NCBI GenBank assembly: GCA_040755715.1
Contig: JBFLXN010000006.1
Coordinates: 1 to 32,663 of the forward strand
Reading direction: 5' to 3'
Length of the DNA stretch: 32,663 nucleotides
From: JBFLXN01 sp040755715 [NCBI: Candidatus Edwardsbacteria bacterium]
GTDB lineage: Bacteria > Edwardsbacteria > AC1 > JBFLXN01
Below, piece after piece: positions 1 to 7,042 of the stretch. Each line of letters starts with the position of its first letter. Position 1 is the first letter of the stretch. The notes under the pieces were generated by a model. That model saw only the letters and a program-made list of their open reading frames with translations. It was not told where the DNA came from and ran no database searches. The position numbers and the translations under genes were made by a program.

Positions 1-41
1 CATCTGAAGTTATTTCAAATTTCCAAATATTTAGGTGATAG

Positions 42-117
42 TTTGCACCGAAATCGGAAAAGCTAACAAACATATTGATATTTCAGCGTCTTCCTTTAAA
101 ATTTGCACCGAAATCGG
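42..117. repeat. Two exact 16-bp direct repeats, 60 bp apart
   Basis: TTTGCACCGAAATCGG occurs at 42-57 and again at 102-117, each followed by a variant of GAAAGC/TGAAGC. The pair lies directly upstream of the promoter at 138-167, so it could be an operator pair or a small interspersed repeat. The sequence shows only the repetition and the spacing; a regulatory role is inference. Confidence 0.6.
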
Positions 118-137
118 TGAAGCCCCTAAATTTTCCC

Positions 138-167
138 TTGACAAACTATGGGAGAATGTGATATTCT
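138..167 (+). promoter_or_regulatory. Sigma-70 promoter with extended -10 for the aspartic protease-rpsT unit
   Basis: A perfect -35 TTGACA (138-143) is followed after 18 bp by TATTCT (162-167), preceded by TGA, an extended -10 motif. The predicted transcription start is near 174. This places the ATG at 148 inside the promoter and makes the ATG at 214 the real start of the first gene. Confidence 0.7.
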
Positions 168-213
168 TTATCATCGTAGCGAAGTTGCATCTCTTGTAGA
201 TGGAGAAAGACAA

Positions 214-846
214 ATGGGGGATATAATAAAAAGTTTTAAGACTCGTTCAGCAATTACTGAAAAAAGCCGCCTGATTAAATTTTACTTTGATACGGGTTCT
301 CCACGAACTTTTGTGAAACAGTCAGTAGCATTAAAAATGAGAGAGGTGACGAAACTCTCTTACCCGGAAATATTTTCTGGTTTAGGTAATGGGAGTTTTA
401 AAGCTACCCATATCCTAAGAATACAGATTAAACTGAAGGATGTATGGGTGCCTCATTTGTGTTATGTTGTGGATGACGAGGTGCTAGAGCCTAATTATGA
501 TGTCTTGCTCGGTCATGACTTTATGCAAGTTTATGATATTCAAGTGAAACCCAAACAGAAAGAAGTAGTGGTGAAAAAAGAATCGCTAAAAATGGGACTT
601 AAAGTAAGGAGAATTAAAAATGCCACAGAAGAAAGTAAAAAAAAGGTCGCTCTCTGTATTAAAAAATGCTCGCCAAAACTTAAGAAGAAGGGTGCGGCAT
701 CAGGCCGTTCGCTCCGCTGTCCGGACAATTCTAAAGAAAGTCCGGAAAGAAAAAGAAATAGAAAAGAGAAGAGAGTTCCTTCCTTTAGTCTATGCTACTT
801 TGGACAAAGCCGCCAAGAAAGGTTCCATCCCTCATCGCACCGCTGA
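214..846 (+). CDS. Clan AA (retropepsin-like) aspartic protease
   Basis: The start at ATG 214 is chosen because a GGAG ribosome site lies 8 nt upstream and the promoter overlaps the earlier ATG at 148. The N-terminal half carries the catalytic FDTGS motif and, about 85 residues later, the hydrophobic-Gly flap partner VLLGHDFM. This is the layout of single-domain bacterial retropepsin-like proteins, which would act as dimers; the substrate is unknown. The domain ends near base 560. From about 620 to 846 the frame runs out of phase through rpsT and gives a lysine-rich tail unlike any protease. Either the tail is an out-of-frame overlap or a stop or frameshift separating the genes was lost. The domain call is fairly secure; the C-terminal extent is not. 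Confidence 0.7.
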   Translation: MGDIIKSFKTRSAITEKSRLIKFYFDTGSPRTFVKQSVALKMREVTKLSYPEIFSGLGNGSFKATHILRIQIKLKDVWVPHLCYVVDDEVLEPNYDVLLGHDFMQVYDIQVKPKQKEVVVKKESLKMGLKVRRIKNATEESKKKVALCIKKCSPKLKKKGAASGRSLRCPDNSKESPERKRNRKEKRVPSFSLCYFGQSRQERFHPSSHR

Positions 847-943
847 CCGATTAAAATCAAGAGTGGCAAGAATATCAGTCGCCTCTGAGTCCTCGTCCCC
901 TTCCCCTGGACCTAGCCCAACGGACAGTCGGTCAGGGGGGTGA
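620..943 (+). CDS. rpsT: 30S ribosomal protein S20
   Basis: This basic protein of 107 residues matches S20 across its length. It has a Lys/Arg-rich N terminus, a central helix with RSAVRTILKKV, and the C-terminal motif DKAAKKGSIPHRTADRLKSR (compare the S20 pattern AAKGxIHxNKAARxKS). S20 binds 16S rRNA helices and is needed for 30S assembly. AAGGAG at 606-611 sets the ATG at 620. The ribosome site and first 227 nt lie inside the aspartic protease frame, suggesting translational coupling. S20 usually has 85-90 residues; about 20 extra residues here form a Ser/Pro/Gly-rich tail encoded by GC-rich, repeat-like DNA. A terminator follows at 973-1002. Transcription is probably shared with the upstream gene. 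Confidence 0.88.
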   Translation: MPQKKVKKRSLSVLKNARQNLRRRVRHQAVRSAVRTILKKVRKEKEIEKRREFLPLVYATLDKAAKKGSIPHRTADRLKSRVARISVASESSSPSPGPSPTDSRSGG

Positions 944-972
944 GGCTGTGGTTTTTCAGAAAGAACTAAGTA

Positions 973-1002
973 AAAACCGCCCCGATAACTCGGGGCGGTT
1001 TT
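973..1002. terminator. Bidirectional rho-independent terminator between rpsT and pilQ
   Basis: AAAACCGCCCCGA (973-985) pairs perfectly with TCGGGGCGGTTTT (990-1002) around the loop TAAC. Flanking A and T runs let it work for both rpsT (plus) and the convergent pil operon (minus). Confidence 0.9.
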
Positions 1003-1026
1003 CTTTCGCTCACTGTTCTAATGCTC

Positions 1027-2889
1027 TTAGCCCTGCTTGAGAATATGTGGAGTGATGAAAATAAGCAATTCTCTTTCATCTCTACTTCTGGTGGTGGTTT
1101 TAAAGAGTTCACCGATAATTGGAATATGCATTAAGATGGGAACACCTTGAACAGTTTTGCCACCTAAGGTTTTTATTAAACCTCCCACCACTACGGTTTC
1201 CCCATTATTCAAAAGCACTCTCGTATCTGCTTCAGTGGTCAGAATTACCACTCCACCTAAAATCTTTGCGGTCGGGTCAATATCACTGACTTCCGTGTGT
1301 AACTCAAGCGTAATGTTTTCTGCTGAATTGATATGAGGAGTAACCTGAAGCACAATTCCAATTGTATACATCTGGGTCACCGTATTCCCACTAACATCTC
1401 GTAAAGAAATAGGAATTTTCTTACCGCCTACAATCTTAGCGCTCTTATTATTGACAGAAGTAATTCTGGGATTAGAAATGGTTTGGGCTTTATTGTTATA
1501 TTCCAAGCTTAAGAGTGTAGCATCCAGTTTAGCAAATGAACGGAGAGTCCCCAGGACAACTGTTCCGGCTGAAGCTGGCGGGGTTACTCCCCAAGGCACC
1601 ATATCAATATTCTTTGTTTCAACATTGGCAGGAGCACTGGCTAAATTGGTAAGATGCCATTCTATTCCCAAATCCCTAACCGAGCTCGTATTAACTTCCA
1701 CAATCCGAGCGACGATTTCCACTTGTGGGGTTCTGGTATCCAAAATGTTGATTAAATCCTGCACTCTTTCATGTGCCGAAGCGACATCAGTTACTACTAA
1801 TGCATTTGTGCGTTCATCTGTCTCAATATGTCCTCGGCTGGAAAGGGTTTTGCCCAAAGGACCCTGGATTTCACTGGCAGTGGTAAATTCTAACTGATAG
1901 ATTTTGCTCACCAGCGGCTGACCTGCCTCTCGTTCTTGCTGTTCGCTCTGCAACCTAGCAGGTGAGGCCACTCTAATGATACCGCTTTCTTCTATGTAGC
2001 CGAAGCCGGTAGCCCGCAAGATTTCTTCAAAGGCTCTGGTCCAAGTGACATTGCGCAATCTGACAGTGACGGTTCCCTTTACTTCACTTCCAGCAACAAT
2101 ATTCTTACCGGCGTAATCGGCCATTGCCCGCAAGACTGTGAGAAGGTCAGCATCTTCAAGGTCAAGGGAGACTGTTCGTTCTCTCGGGGCTACAGGCGGT
2201 CTGGCCACCGGAGGTTTAGGTGGTGCGACGATTTCCCGCACTGGTGGTGGAGGTGGAAGCGCTACCACAACAGTTTCCGGAGGCGGTGGCGGTGGCTTTA
2301 CCACCACAGTTTCCGGAGGCAGTGGCGGTGGCTTTACCACCACAGTTTCTGGAGGTAGTGGCGGTGGCTTTACCACCACAGTCTCTGGAGGTAGTGGCGG
2401 TGGAGGCGGAAGGGCTACTACAACAGTTTCCGGAGGTGGCGGCGGTGGTGCAGGTGGTACCGGCGGTGCACCCACAGCCACTGACGCTTTCCATTCCTCA
2501 AATGGTGTGGTTTCAGCGGTGGTCAGAGCAATAGTCAATTCATTCTCCTCAGCCAGAACGAGATAAGATGTTTTAGTCACAAGTTCAATCACTAAGCGGG
2601 CAATTCCTCCTTCACGCTCAAACTGACTGAGGGCAATGTTTTTAATACCACCCCGATTAATTTCCAGAGTTTTTAGAGGCAAGGCAAAATTTGCTCCTTT
2701 GCAATCAATCACTATTCTTTCAGGTCCTGAGAGCGTAAAATCTTTATAGTCCATAGGAGCACTGGCAACCAAGACTACCTGGGTTATTCCCTCAGCCTTC
2801 TTAACGATGATTTCACTGATTGGATTAGCTCCCTGGCTCTTGACGAAGGCAAAGAAAACTACCAGAATACTTAGAGCTATTTTTCTCAT
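1027..2889 (-). CDS. pilQ: Type IV pilus secretin PilQ
   Basis: This is the outer-membrane channel through which the pilus leaves the cell. The start at 2889 follows AAGGAGGAG; an ATG 57 nt upstream has no such site. In order: signal peptide (about 1-20); one AMIN domain for peptidoglycan binding (about 22-125); a proline-rich repeat linker (about 135-245); an STN/secretin N0 domain starting VSLDLEDADLLTVLRAMADY; a secretin N1-type domain (DERTNALVVTD); and the C-terminal secretin barrel, ending in the signature VPILMHIPIIGELF and ELLIFITPHIL. At 620 residues it is in the usual PilQ range, although many PilQ have two AMIN domains. It is the last gene of pilMNOPQ, 173 nt after pilP across a repeat-filled gap, and ends at the terminator at 973-1002. 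Confidence 0.95.
   Translation of the reverse strand: MRKIALSILVVFFAFVKSQGANPISEIIVKKAEGITQVVLVASAPMDYKDFTLSGPERIVIDCKGANFALPLKTLEINRGGIKNIALSQFEREGGIARLVIELVTKTSYLVLAEENELTIALTTAETTPFEEWKASVAVGAPPVPPAPPPPPPETVVVALPPPPPLPPETVVVKPPPLPPETVVVKPPPLPPETVVVKPPPPPPETVVVALPPPPPVREIVAPPKPPVARPPVAPRERTVSLDLEDADLLTVLRAMADYAGKNIVAGSEVKGTVTVRLRNVTWTRAFEEILRATGFGYIEESGIIRVASPARLQSEQQEREAGQPLVSKIYQLEFTTASEIQGPLGKTLSSRGHIETDERTNALVVTDVASAHERVQDLINILDTRTPQVEIVARIVEVNTSSVRDLGIEWHLTNLASAPANVETKNIDMVPWGVTPPASAGTVVLGTLRSFAKLDATLLSLEYNNKAQTISNPRITSVNNKSAKIVGGKKIPISLRDVSGNTVTQMYTIGIVLQVTPHINSAENITLELHTEVSDIDPTAKILGGVVILTTEADTRVLLNNGETVVVGGLIKTLGGKTVQGVPILMHIPIIGELFKTTTRSRDERELLIFITPHILKQG
2241..2451. repeat. In-gene tandem repeat, proline-rich linker of PilQ
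   Basis: The coding strand repeats ETVVV followed by a Pro/Leu/Lys run. Three near-identical copies have a 36-nt period, flanked by slightly longer units. The linker separates the peptidoglycan-binding AMIN domain from the STN domain. Such arrays expand and contract easily, so linker length may vary between strains. Confidence 0.85.
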
Positions 2890-2915
2890 CTTTTTCTCTC
2901 CTCCTTTTGTTGGTT

Positions 2916-3058
2916 CTGTAATTCCGCCAAGACGCAAAATATCCATTCAGGATGAATCCGCAAAGAATGCCAAATTACCGAAGATTTATTTTTTTGCGAA
3001 TTTTGCCAGATTTTTGCGGCTTTTGCGTAATCCATTTTTTGCGACCTTTGCGAGTCCA
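2916..3058. repeat. Intergenic word-repeat block, about 9-nt period (TTTTGCGNN)
   Basis: The pilP-pilQ gap is filled with degenerate copies of a TTTTGCG word spaced about 9 nt (TTTTGCGAA, TTTTGCCAG, TTTTTGCGG, TTTTGCGTA). The left flank carries related GCCAAGACGC and CCGCAAAG words in the opposite sense. No gene is visible. It lies inside the transcribed operon, so it is present in the pil mRNA. Confidence 0.65.
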
Positions 3059-3062
3059 TCTT

Positions 3063-3644
3063 TCATTTTTTACTCGGTGTTAATCGGACGGTAAAGCGGG
3101 CCATCTTGCCTGGCTCACCTTGCTCAAAGACCACGGCATCCTCCAGAACTTCAACCACTCGTCCCCCAATTACCCTATCTCCAGCTTTCAAAATATAGCC
3201 TACCCCTTGAGTATCCTTAAATACACCCAATCTACCAGAGCTACCGGTAATAATACCCACTAATTTGAGATTGCCTACATCCAAACTTTCTATATTTACT
3301 TCTCCTGTCCCTTCTCCTTTCTTGGTCACTAAGGAGACAAATGGGTCTCGCCTTCCCTCTATCCTAAATTCAAATTTCTCTCGTTTAAAGAGAGAATCTT
3401 CTGGCACTGGCTGTAAAGGAGTAGGTTGGGTAGTTGTCAGGGCAGTTTTAGTCTGGCTCAAAAGTAGTCCCGGCCAAAAAAGAAAGAGGGCATTGATTAC
3501 CACGATTAAGAAACGATTACGGCGACCTCTCCCTTTCTCCCTCTCCGAACGCTTTCGGAGAGGAAAGGGGTGAAGTCTGTTATCGCTATAATCTAATTTA
3601 AAATCGCCGCAATCATAGGAATTATGGAGTCTTTTTCTTTTCAA
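3063..3644 (-). CDS. pilP: Type IV pilus assembly lipoprotein-like PilP
   Basis: The C-terminal part is a PilP domain: FEFRIEGRRDPF, then ESLDVGNLKLVGIITG, GVGYILKAGDRVIGGRVVEV and a terminal beta strand. PilP links the inner-membrane PilMNO complex to PilQ. I choose the TTG at 3644 because a near-perfect GGGAGGTGA lies 5 nt before it, while the ATG at 3671 has no ribosome site; the overlap with pilO is then 23 nt. The protein lacks the classical PilP lipobox and has a single membrane anchor (FLIVVINALFLFWPGLLL). Before the anchor is a basic stretch, HPFPLRKRSEREKGRGRR, encoded by an inserted hairpin repeat. Order pilM-N-O-P-Q supports the call. Confidence 0.85.
   Translation of the reverse strand: MKRKRLHNSYDCGDFKLDYSDNRLHPFPLRKRSEREKGRGRRNRFLIVVINALFLFWPGLLLSQTKTALTTTQPTPLQPVPEDSLFKREKFEFRIEGRRDPFVSLVTKKGEGTGEVNIESLDVGNLKLVGIITGSSGRLGVFKDTQGVGYILKAGDRVIGGRVVEVLEDAVVFEQGEPGKMARFTVRLTPSKK
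3535..3575. repeat. Hairpin repeat (CTCTCC type) inside pilP
   Basis: CCTCTCCGAA and TTCGGAGAGG form a perfect stem with a 3-4 nt loop, flanked by CCCTTTCTCC and GAAAGGGG words. Related CTCTCC/GGAGAGGG sequence occurs at 12697-12751. It is translated in frame as the basic segment before the PilP membrane anchor. Confidence 0.7.
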
Positions 3645-4206
3645 TCTTCTCACCTCCCATTTTGAATACATAGGTTGTTGCTGTGAAATCCGCTTTAATC
3701 GTCTTAATTTTATCCTTAGGGTCGGTGTAGGGTGCTACTTTCAAATCACTGGTGGTGACGATTCGGGGTAAGTTGCCTAAAGCTGTCAAAAATGTGCCTA
3801 ATTGAAGATAATTGCTAGCCAGACTGATGGTTACCGGAATTGAATAATAGAGTTCTGCCCCCGGCCCTGTGGAATACTTGAAGAGAGTGAGTTTCACTCC
3901 ACTTTCAATTCCAGCATGGGTCATACTCTTAAGGAGTTTGGAAATTTCTTTTTCTGTAGGCAGGTATTCTTGTGCCTTTTCCCAACGTTTGACTAGAAGT
4001 TCATATTGTTCTTTCATCTGGGGTAAAGTGGCTACTACCGCTCTTACCGTCTCCAACTCTTCCCTCGTGCTTTTTTCCTGTTGTATCAGCTGGTTAATTT
4101 CTACCTTAGTGGGGGAGTAACTGAACTTGTAAAAAAGAAAGGCAACTGCCAAGGCTAAGACAATCAAGACAATCATAATTTGAGTTTTTGGGTCTTTTAT
4201 GTCCAT
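3622..4206 (-). CDS. pilO: Type IV pilus assembly protein PilO
   Basis: A 194-residue bitopic inner-membrane protein: short cytoplasmic N terminus, one TM helix (IMIVLIVLALAVAFLFYKF, about 10-28), a coiled-coil segment (about 35-80), then the periplasmic ferredoxin-like PilO core with the family pattern ISLASNYLQLGTFLTALGNLPRIV. PilO forms heterodimers with PilN and contacts PilP. AGGAGGG precedes the ATG. It is separated from pilN by a 100-nt gap filled with a 7-nt word repeat, and its last codons overlap the pilP start. Confidence 0.92.
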   Translation of the reverse strand: MDIKDPKTQIMIVLIVLALAVAFLFYKFSYSPTKVEINQLIQQEKSTREELETVRAVVATLPQMKEQYELLVKRWEKAQEYLPTEKEISKLLKSMTHAGIESGVKLTLFKYSTGPGAELYYSIPVTISLASNYLQLGTFLTALGNLPRIVTTSDLKVAPYTDPKDKIKTIKADFTATTYVFKMGGEKIEKKKTP

Positions 4207-4225
4207 TATCCCTCCTATGATTCAA

Positions 4226-4295
4226 ATCCCAATAACCAAGCACCAATCACCAAATAAACTTTTTGGTTATTGGAATTTGGTGATTGGTTATTTTC
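4226..4295. repeat. Inverted word repeat, 7-nt period (TTGGTTA/TTGGTGA)
   Basis: The right half reads in 7-nt words TTGGTTA, TTGGAAT, TTGGTGA, TTGGTTA. The left half is the complement (ATAACCA, AGCACCA, ATCACCA), so the transcript could fold into one long imperfect hairpin between pilN and pilO. This is the clearest palindromic member of the 7-nt class. Confidence 0.8.
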
Positions 4296-4306
4296 CATTA
4301 TACCTC

Positions 4307-4948
4307 CTACTGTTTCTGGGCCACTGGTGTGATTGCAGAAGGCGTGGCTGGTGGTATTGTCACACTGGCGGTGATGACAAATTTTTCTACTTCTCTTCCT
4401 TCTACCTCTCCTTTTTGCAAGACAGAGAGTTCAACATTAGAAAACCAAGGTGATTCTTCAAGTCTATCCATAAAATCAGCCACAATCAATTTAGAGAATG
4501 TGATTCCTTCTAAGGAAAGGGCTCCATTATTTTCGGTGAGTGAAGTCAGCCAGAGATGTTCCGAGAGGCAAGAGATTATTTCATCTAAGATATGGGCTTC
4601 GTAAAAACGATTTCTATCAAGATTTTCAATTACTCCTAATTTCTTTTTCACTTCTTCCTGCATCTTTTTGTAATTTTCTACCAATTTCTTTGCCTCCTGA
4701 AGGCTAGCCAATTCTTTTCTTTCACTCTCAAGTTTTTTCCTGAGATTAGCCCGAGTGGTCTGTTGAGAGAGATAGGTCATCACGACTATTACCAGCACCA
4801 AGGCGAAGACAACAAGGGCTATGACCATTCCTAGGTGAAATGGAATTTTAGGCAAGGCGAAGGTTATTTTCTTTTTTGCTTTAGGAGGTCTTATTCCTAT
4901 GGGGACTTTTACCTTTTTTCTTTCTCGCAAAAGGTCTATATCTATCAT
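4307..4948 (-). CDS. pilN: Type IV pilus assembly protein PilN
   Basis: This 213-residue protein begins MIDIDLLRERKKVKV, a variant of the INLLP motif that docks PilN into the PilM groove. One TM helix follows (about 40-62, IALVVFALVLVIVVMTYL), then a lysine/glutamate-rich coiled coil (about 66-105) and a periplasmic alpha/beta domain containing LTSLTENNGALSLEGITFS, the usual PilN fold pattern. The C terminus ends in a short Pro/Thr tail. It lies 3 nt after the pilM stop with GGAGGTGA as ribosome site, indicating tight co-translation. Confidence 0.92.
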   Translation of the reverse strand: MIDIDLLRERKKVKVPIGIRPPKAKKKITFALPKIPFHLGMVIALVVFALVLVIVVMTYLSQQTTRANLRKKLESERKELASLQEAKKLVENYKKMQEEVKKKLGVIENLDRNRFYEAHILDEIISCLSEHLWLTSLTENNGALSLEGITFSKLIVADFMDRLEESPWFSNVELSVLQKGEVEGREVEKFVITASVTIPPATPSAITPVAQKQ

Positions 4949-4951
4949 TTC

Positions 4952-6001
4952 CTATCTCACCTCCTTCAAACCCAAACCAATAGCCGTGGTTAGTATTGGG
5001 GCTACTCTTTCAGCACCAGTTACCCCAAAGAGGGCTGGGTCAAAACCAATCTTTCGCAGTGGATTAAGGATTTCCACCGGAATGCCGAAATGCTCTTTGA
5101 GAAACTCCTCTACTCCAGGAATGAGGGCACCACCTCCAGAGAGAAATATCCTGCTCATCTTTTCGCTCTCTCCGCTGGCAGAAAGAAAGGAGAGTGTCCG
5201 CTCAATTCCTCCAGCAAAATCCGAAGTGAAGGAACGAATCACTGATTTGGCATTCTCCTGGGTTGTCTCTTTTACTTCTTCCCCCTTCATCAGATTCAGT
5301 GATTGTTCAAATGATAATCCCAAGTTCTTTTGAATCTGTTGGGCACAGCTATTGCCAGCGATTGGAAGGTCACGGGTAAAGGCGGGGATACTATTCTTGA
5401 CAAAGTTGATATTAGTCATATCCGCACCAATGTTAACCAAGGCAATCATTTCTTCTGGGAGTGACTCATAGTTTGTCTCAAAGACATTCTGCATCGCGAA
5501 GACACCACAATCAATCACCACAGGATTCAGGCCAGCCGCCGTAATTAAGTCAACTAGAGTATTAATCGTCTCATTTTTCACCGCTACCAGTAGAACTTCC
5601 ATTTGATTTTCTCCAGCCTCGGGATTGAGGATTTGAAAGTCTAAAGAGACATCAGTGATAGCAAAAGGGACATGCTGTTCGGCTTCCCATTTCATCCTTT
5701 CTCTAGCCTCAGACTCTTTCATTCTTTCCACCATAATCCGTTTGACGATGACGCCTCGCCCGGAAATGGCTGAAACCACATCCCGACATTTAATGTGCTG
5801 AGTCTCAAGCAGATTTTTAATGGCCTCTATCACCAATCCCCGGTCCATAATCTCACCTTCAACAATGGCTTCTGGAGCCAAGGGGGCAATTCCATAGTTG
5901 AGCAATCTGGCACCTTTTTTGTCCTTCTGGATTTCCACCACTTTAATTTGATGCGAACCTATGTCCAAGCCCACGGTAGACTTCTTTTTACCAAATAACA
6001 T
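4952..6001 (-). CDS. pilM: Type IV pilus assembly ATPase-like PilM
   Basis: A cytoplasmic actin-like protein of 349 residues. Visible motifs are phosphate-1 (VGLDIGSHQIKVVEI, about 9-23), the SHS2-type subdomain (residues about 60-130), phosphate-2 (ALVNIGADMTNINFV) and the adenosine motif (FLSGGGALIPGVEEFL). It binds nucleotide and the N terminus of PilN, forming the cytoplasmic ring of the alignment complex. AAAGGAGGG lies just before the ATG. It is the second gene after the operon promoter, 31 nt downstream of the small HTH gene. Length and motif order are normal. Confidence 0.95.
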   Translation of the reverse strand: MLFGKKKSTVGLDIGSHQIKVVEIQKDKKGARLLNYGIAPLAPEAIVEGEIMDRGLVIEAIKNLLETQHIKCRDVVSAISGRGVIVKRIMVERMKESEARERMKWEAEQHVPFAITDVSLDFQILNPEAGENQMEVLLVAVKNETINTLVDLITAAGLNPVVIDCGVFAMQNVFETNYESLPEEMIALVNIGADMTNINFVKNSIPAFTRDLPIAGNSCAQQIQKNLGLSFEQSLNLMKGEEVKETTQENAKSVIRSFTSDFAGGIERTLSFLSASGESEKMSRIFLSGGGALIPGVEEFLKEHFGIPVEILNPLRKIGFDPALFGVTGAERVAPILTTAIGLGLKEVR

Positions 6002-6032
6002 TTTCCCTCCTTTTTACCCCATTATAAGGGGG

Positions 6033-6218
6033 TCACTCTCCAATAAATTTTTGAATCTCTGTGCCTTTAATGTGCCAGCGTCGCCCAATCTTCTTGCCGC
6101 TCAGTTTCTTTTCGCGCAAGTGCTTTCGGACTGTCTGCTCAGTCACGGCTAAAATCCTGGAAGTTTCATTAACAGTGTAGAGTTTATTTGAATCAATTTC
6201 TCTCGGTGATAATGGCAT
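6033..6218 (-). CDS. Small excisionase-like / MerR-type helix-turn-helix protein
   Basis: This 61-residue protein has the HTH_17/excisionase pattern: LYTVNETSRILAVTEQTVRK (recognition helix), then a wing KKLSGKKIGRRWHIKGTEIQKF. GGAGGAATTG provides the ribosome site. As first gene of the pilus operon, 31 nt before pilM and directly behind the promoter, it may be an operon-specific DNA-binding regulator rather than a phage excisionase; no integrase is nearby. The fold is clear; the regulatory role is inferred from position. Confidence 0.8.
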   Translation of the reverse strand: MPLSPREIDSNKLYTVNETSRILAVTEQTVRKHLREKKLSGKKIGRRWHIKGTEIQKFIGE

Positions 6219-6244
6219 TTTTCAATTCCTCCATCCTTGATTGG

Positions 6245-6375
6245 ATTCTGTAATTCGCACAGTTCGCTGGAAATCTATAGATTACGCTGAAACTATAATT
6301 TACCTTCTTTTCTGCCTAAATCTCTGCGGACATGCGGACATTTTGCGTAATCTATGTTTCTAATCTCTGAATAGA
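6245..6375. repeat. Degenerate repeat with inverted ends in the pil operon 5' leader
   Basis: ATAGATTACGC near 6277-6287 and GCGTAATCTAT near 6344-6354 are inverted copies enclosing about 55 bp. GCGGACAT is repeated at an 8-nt spacing between them. It lies between the promoter at 6427-6456 and the first gene, so it would be part of a roughly 200-nt mRNA leader. Confidence 0.6.
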
Positions 6376-6426
6376 TGCGAATAAGATATTTTGTAGATAA
6401 TTATATATAGTTTGCTATTTTGTTAA

Positions 6427-6456
6427 ATTTTAACAGTTTTTTTAATCCTTTGTCAA
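6427..6456 (-). promoter_or_regulatory. Sigma-70 promoter for the HTH-pilMNOPQ operon
   Basis: Reading the minus strand, TTGACA (6456-6451) is followed after 18 bp by TAAAAT (6432-6427), immediately preceded by TGT, an extended -10. Transcription should start near 6420, leaving a leader of about 200 nt. Confidence 0.75.
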
Positions 6457-6572
6457 GAAAAAAATGCATATTTTTAAAAAAAATTTTAGCCACAGATATT
6501 TAGCCATAGTAGCGAAAATTTTTCTCTGTGAGACTCTGTTATCTTCCATGTTCCCCATGGTTAATTTTTTTC

Positions 6573-6601
6573 TTGACAAAATTTTAGAAAAGGTGTATAA
6601 T
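6573..6601 (+). promoter_or_regulatory. Consensus sigma-70 promoter for mntA-hepT
   Basis: TTGACA (6573-6578), a 17-bp spacer and TATAAT (6596-6601) match the full consensus. Start of transcription is expected near 6608, only about 3 nt before the ATG at 6611, so the message looks leaderless. The 114 bp between this promoter and the divergent pil promoter contain AT-rich DNA and repeated CTCTGTGAG/ACTCTGTTA words. Confidence 0.85.
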
Positions 6602-6610
6602 TTTATCAAA

Positions 6611-7042
6611 ATGCAAGAGCGGTTCAAAGCAAAACTACAAACATATTTTGCGGCAAGAGAAGATGTTTTGGCCGTCTATCTTTTTGGTTCAAGAAGCAAG
6701 GGGGATTTTTCTCCATTGAGCGATTTAGATATTGGGATTCTTCTTCGGGAAGCTCCCCCGCTAGATAGAATTTTTGAAACAGAATTTTGTTTTTTCTCAG
6801 AGATTTCTTCACTTCTTGGAATAAGAGACATTGACATTGTTATCGCTAACACTGCTTCACTTCTTCTCCGACACGAAATAGTTAAATATGGTAAACTCAT
6901 TTATGAAAGAGATAAAGAAGCACGCTGTGATTTTGAGGTTCTCTCAGAATTAAAATACTATGACACTGAACCACTCCGTCAACTTCTGACCCAGACAATG
7001 ATTGAAAGACTGAAGAAAGGAGAATTTGGTGTTAGAAAATAG
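6611..7042 (+). CDS. mntA: MntA-type nucleotidyltransferase antitoxin
   Basis: A 143-residue minimal nucleotidyltransferase. GSRSKGDFSPLSDLDIGILL holds the GS...DxD metal-binding motif, and the third acidic residue lies in IRDIDIVIANTA. In characterised HepT-MntA pairs the MntA enzyme adds AMP groups to a tyrosine of HepT and so neutralises it. Start ATG 6611 is chosen because the promoter lies inside any longer frame; there is no ribosome site, consistent with leaderless translation. The 3' end overlaps hepT by 14 nt, typical of this two-gene module. Confidence 0.88.
   Translation: MQERFKAKLQTYFAAREDVLAVYLFGSRSKGDFSPLSDLDIGILLREAPPLDRIFETEFCFFSEISSLLGIRDIDIVIANTASLLLRHEIVKYGKLIYERDKEARCDFEVLSELKYYDTEPLRQLLTQTMIERLKKGEFGVRK

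Noticed and set aside
148-213. Start of the aspartic protease at ATG 148
   Set aside because: This codon lies between the -35 and -10 of the promoter and would not be transcribed; ATG 214 has a ribosome site.
2138-2566. Long glycine-rich plus-strand frame opposite the pilQ linker
   Set aside because: It is the mirror of the proline-rich repeat in pilQ (CCN codons read as GGN). It has no ribosome site and no homology of its own.
6033-6218. Phage excisionase as part of a prophage
   Set aside because: No integrase, attachment site or phage structural gene is nearby, and the gene is the first of the pilus operon.
6467-6610. N-terminal extension of MntA from upstream ATG codons
   Set aside because: The consensus promoter lies inside the extension and the nucleotidyltransferase fold begins after ATG 6611.
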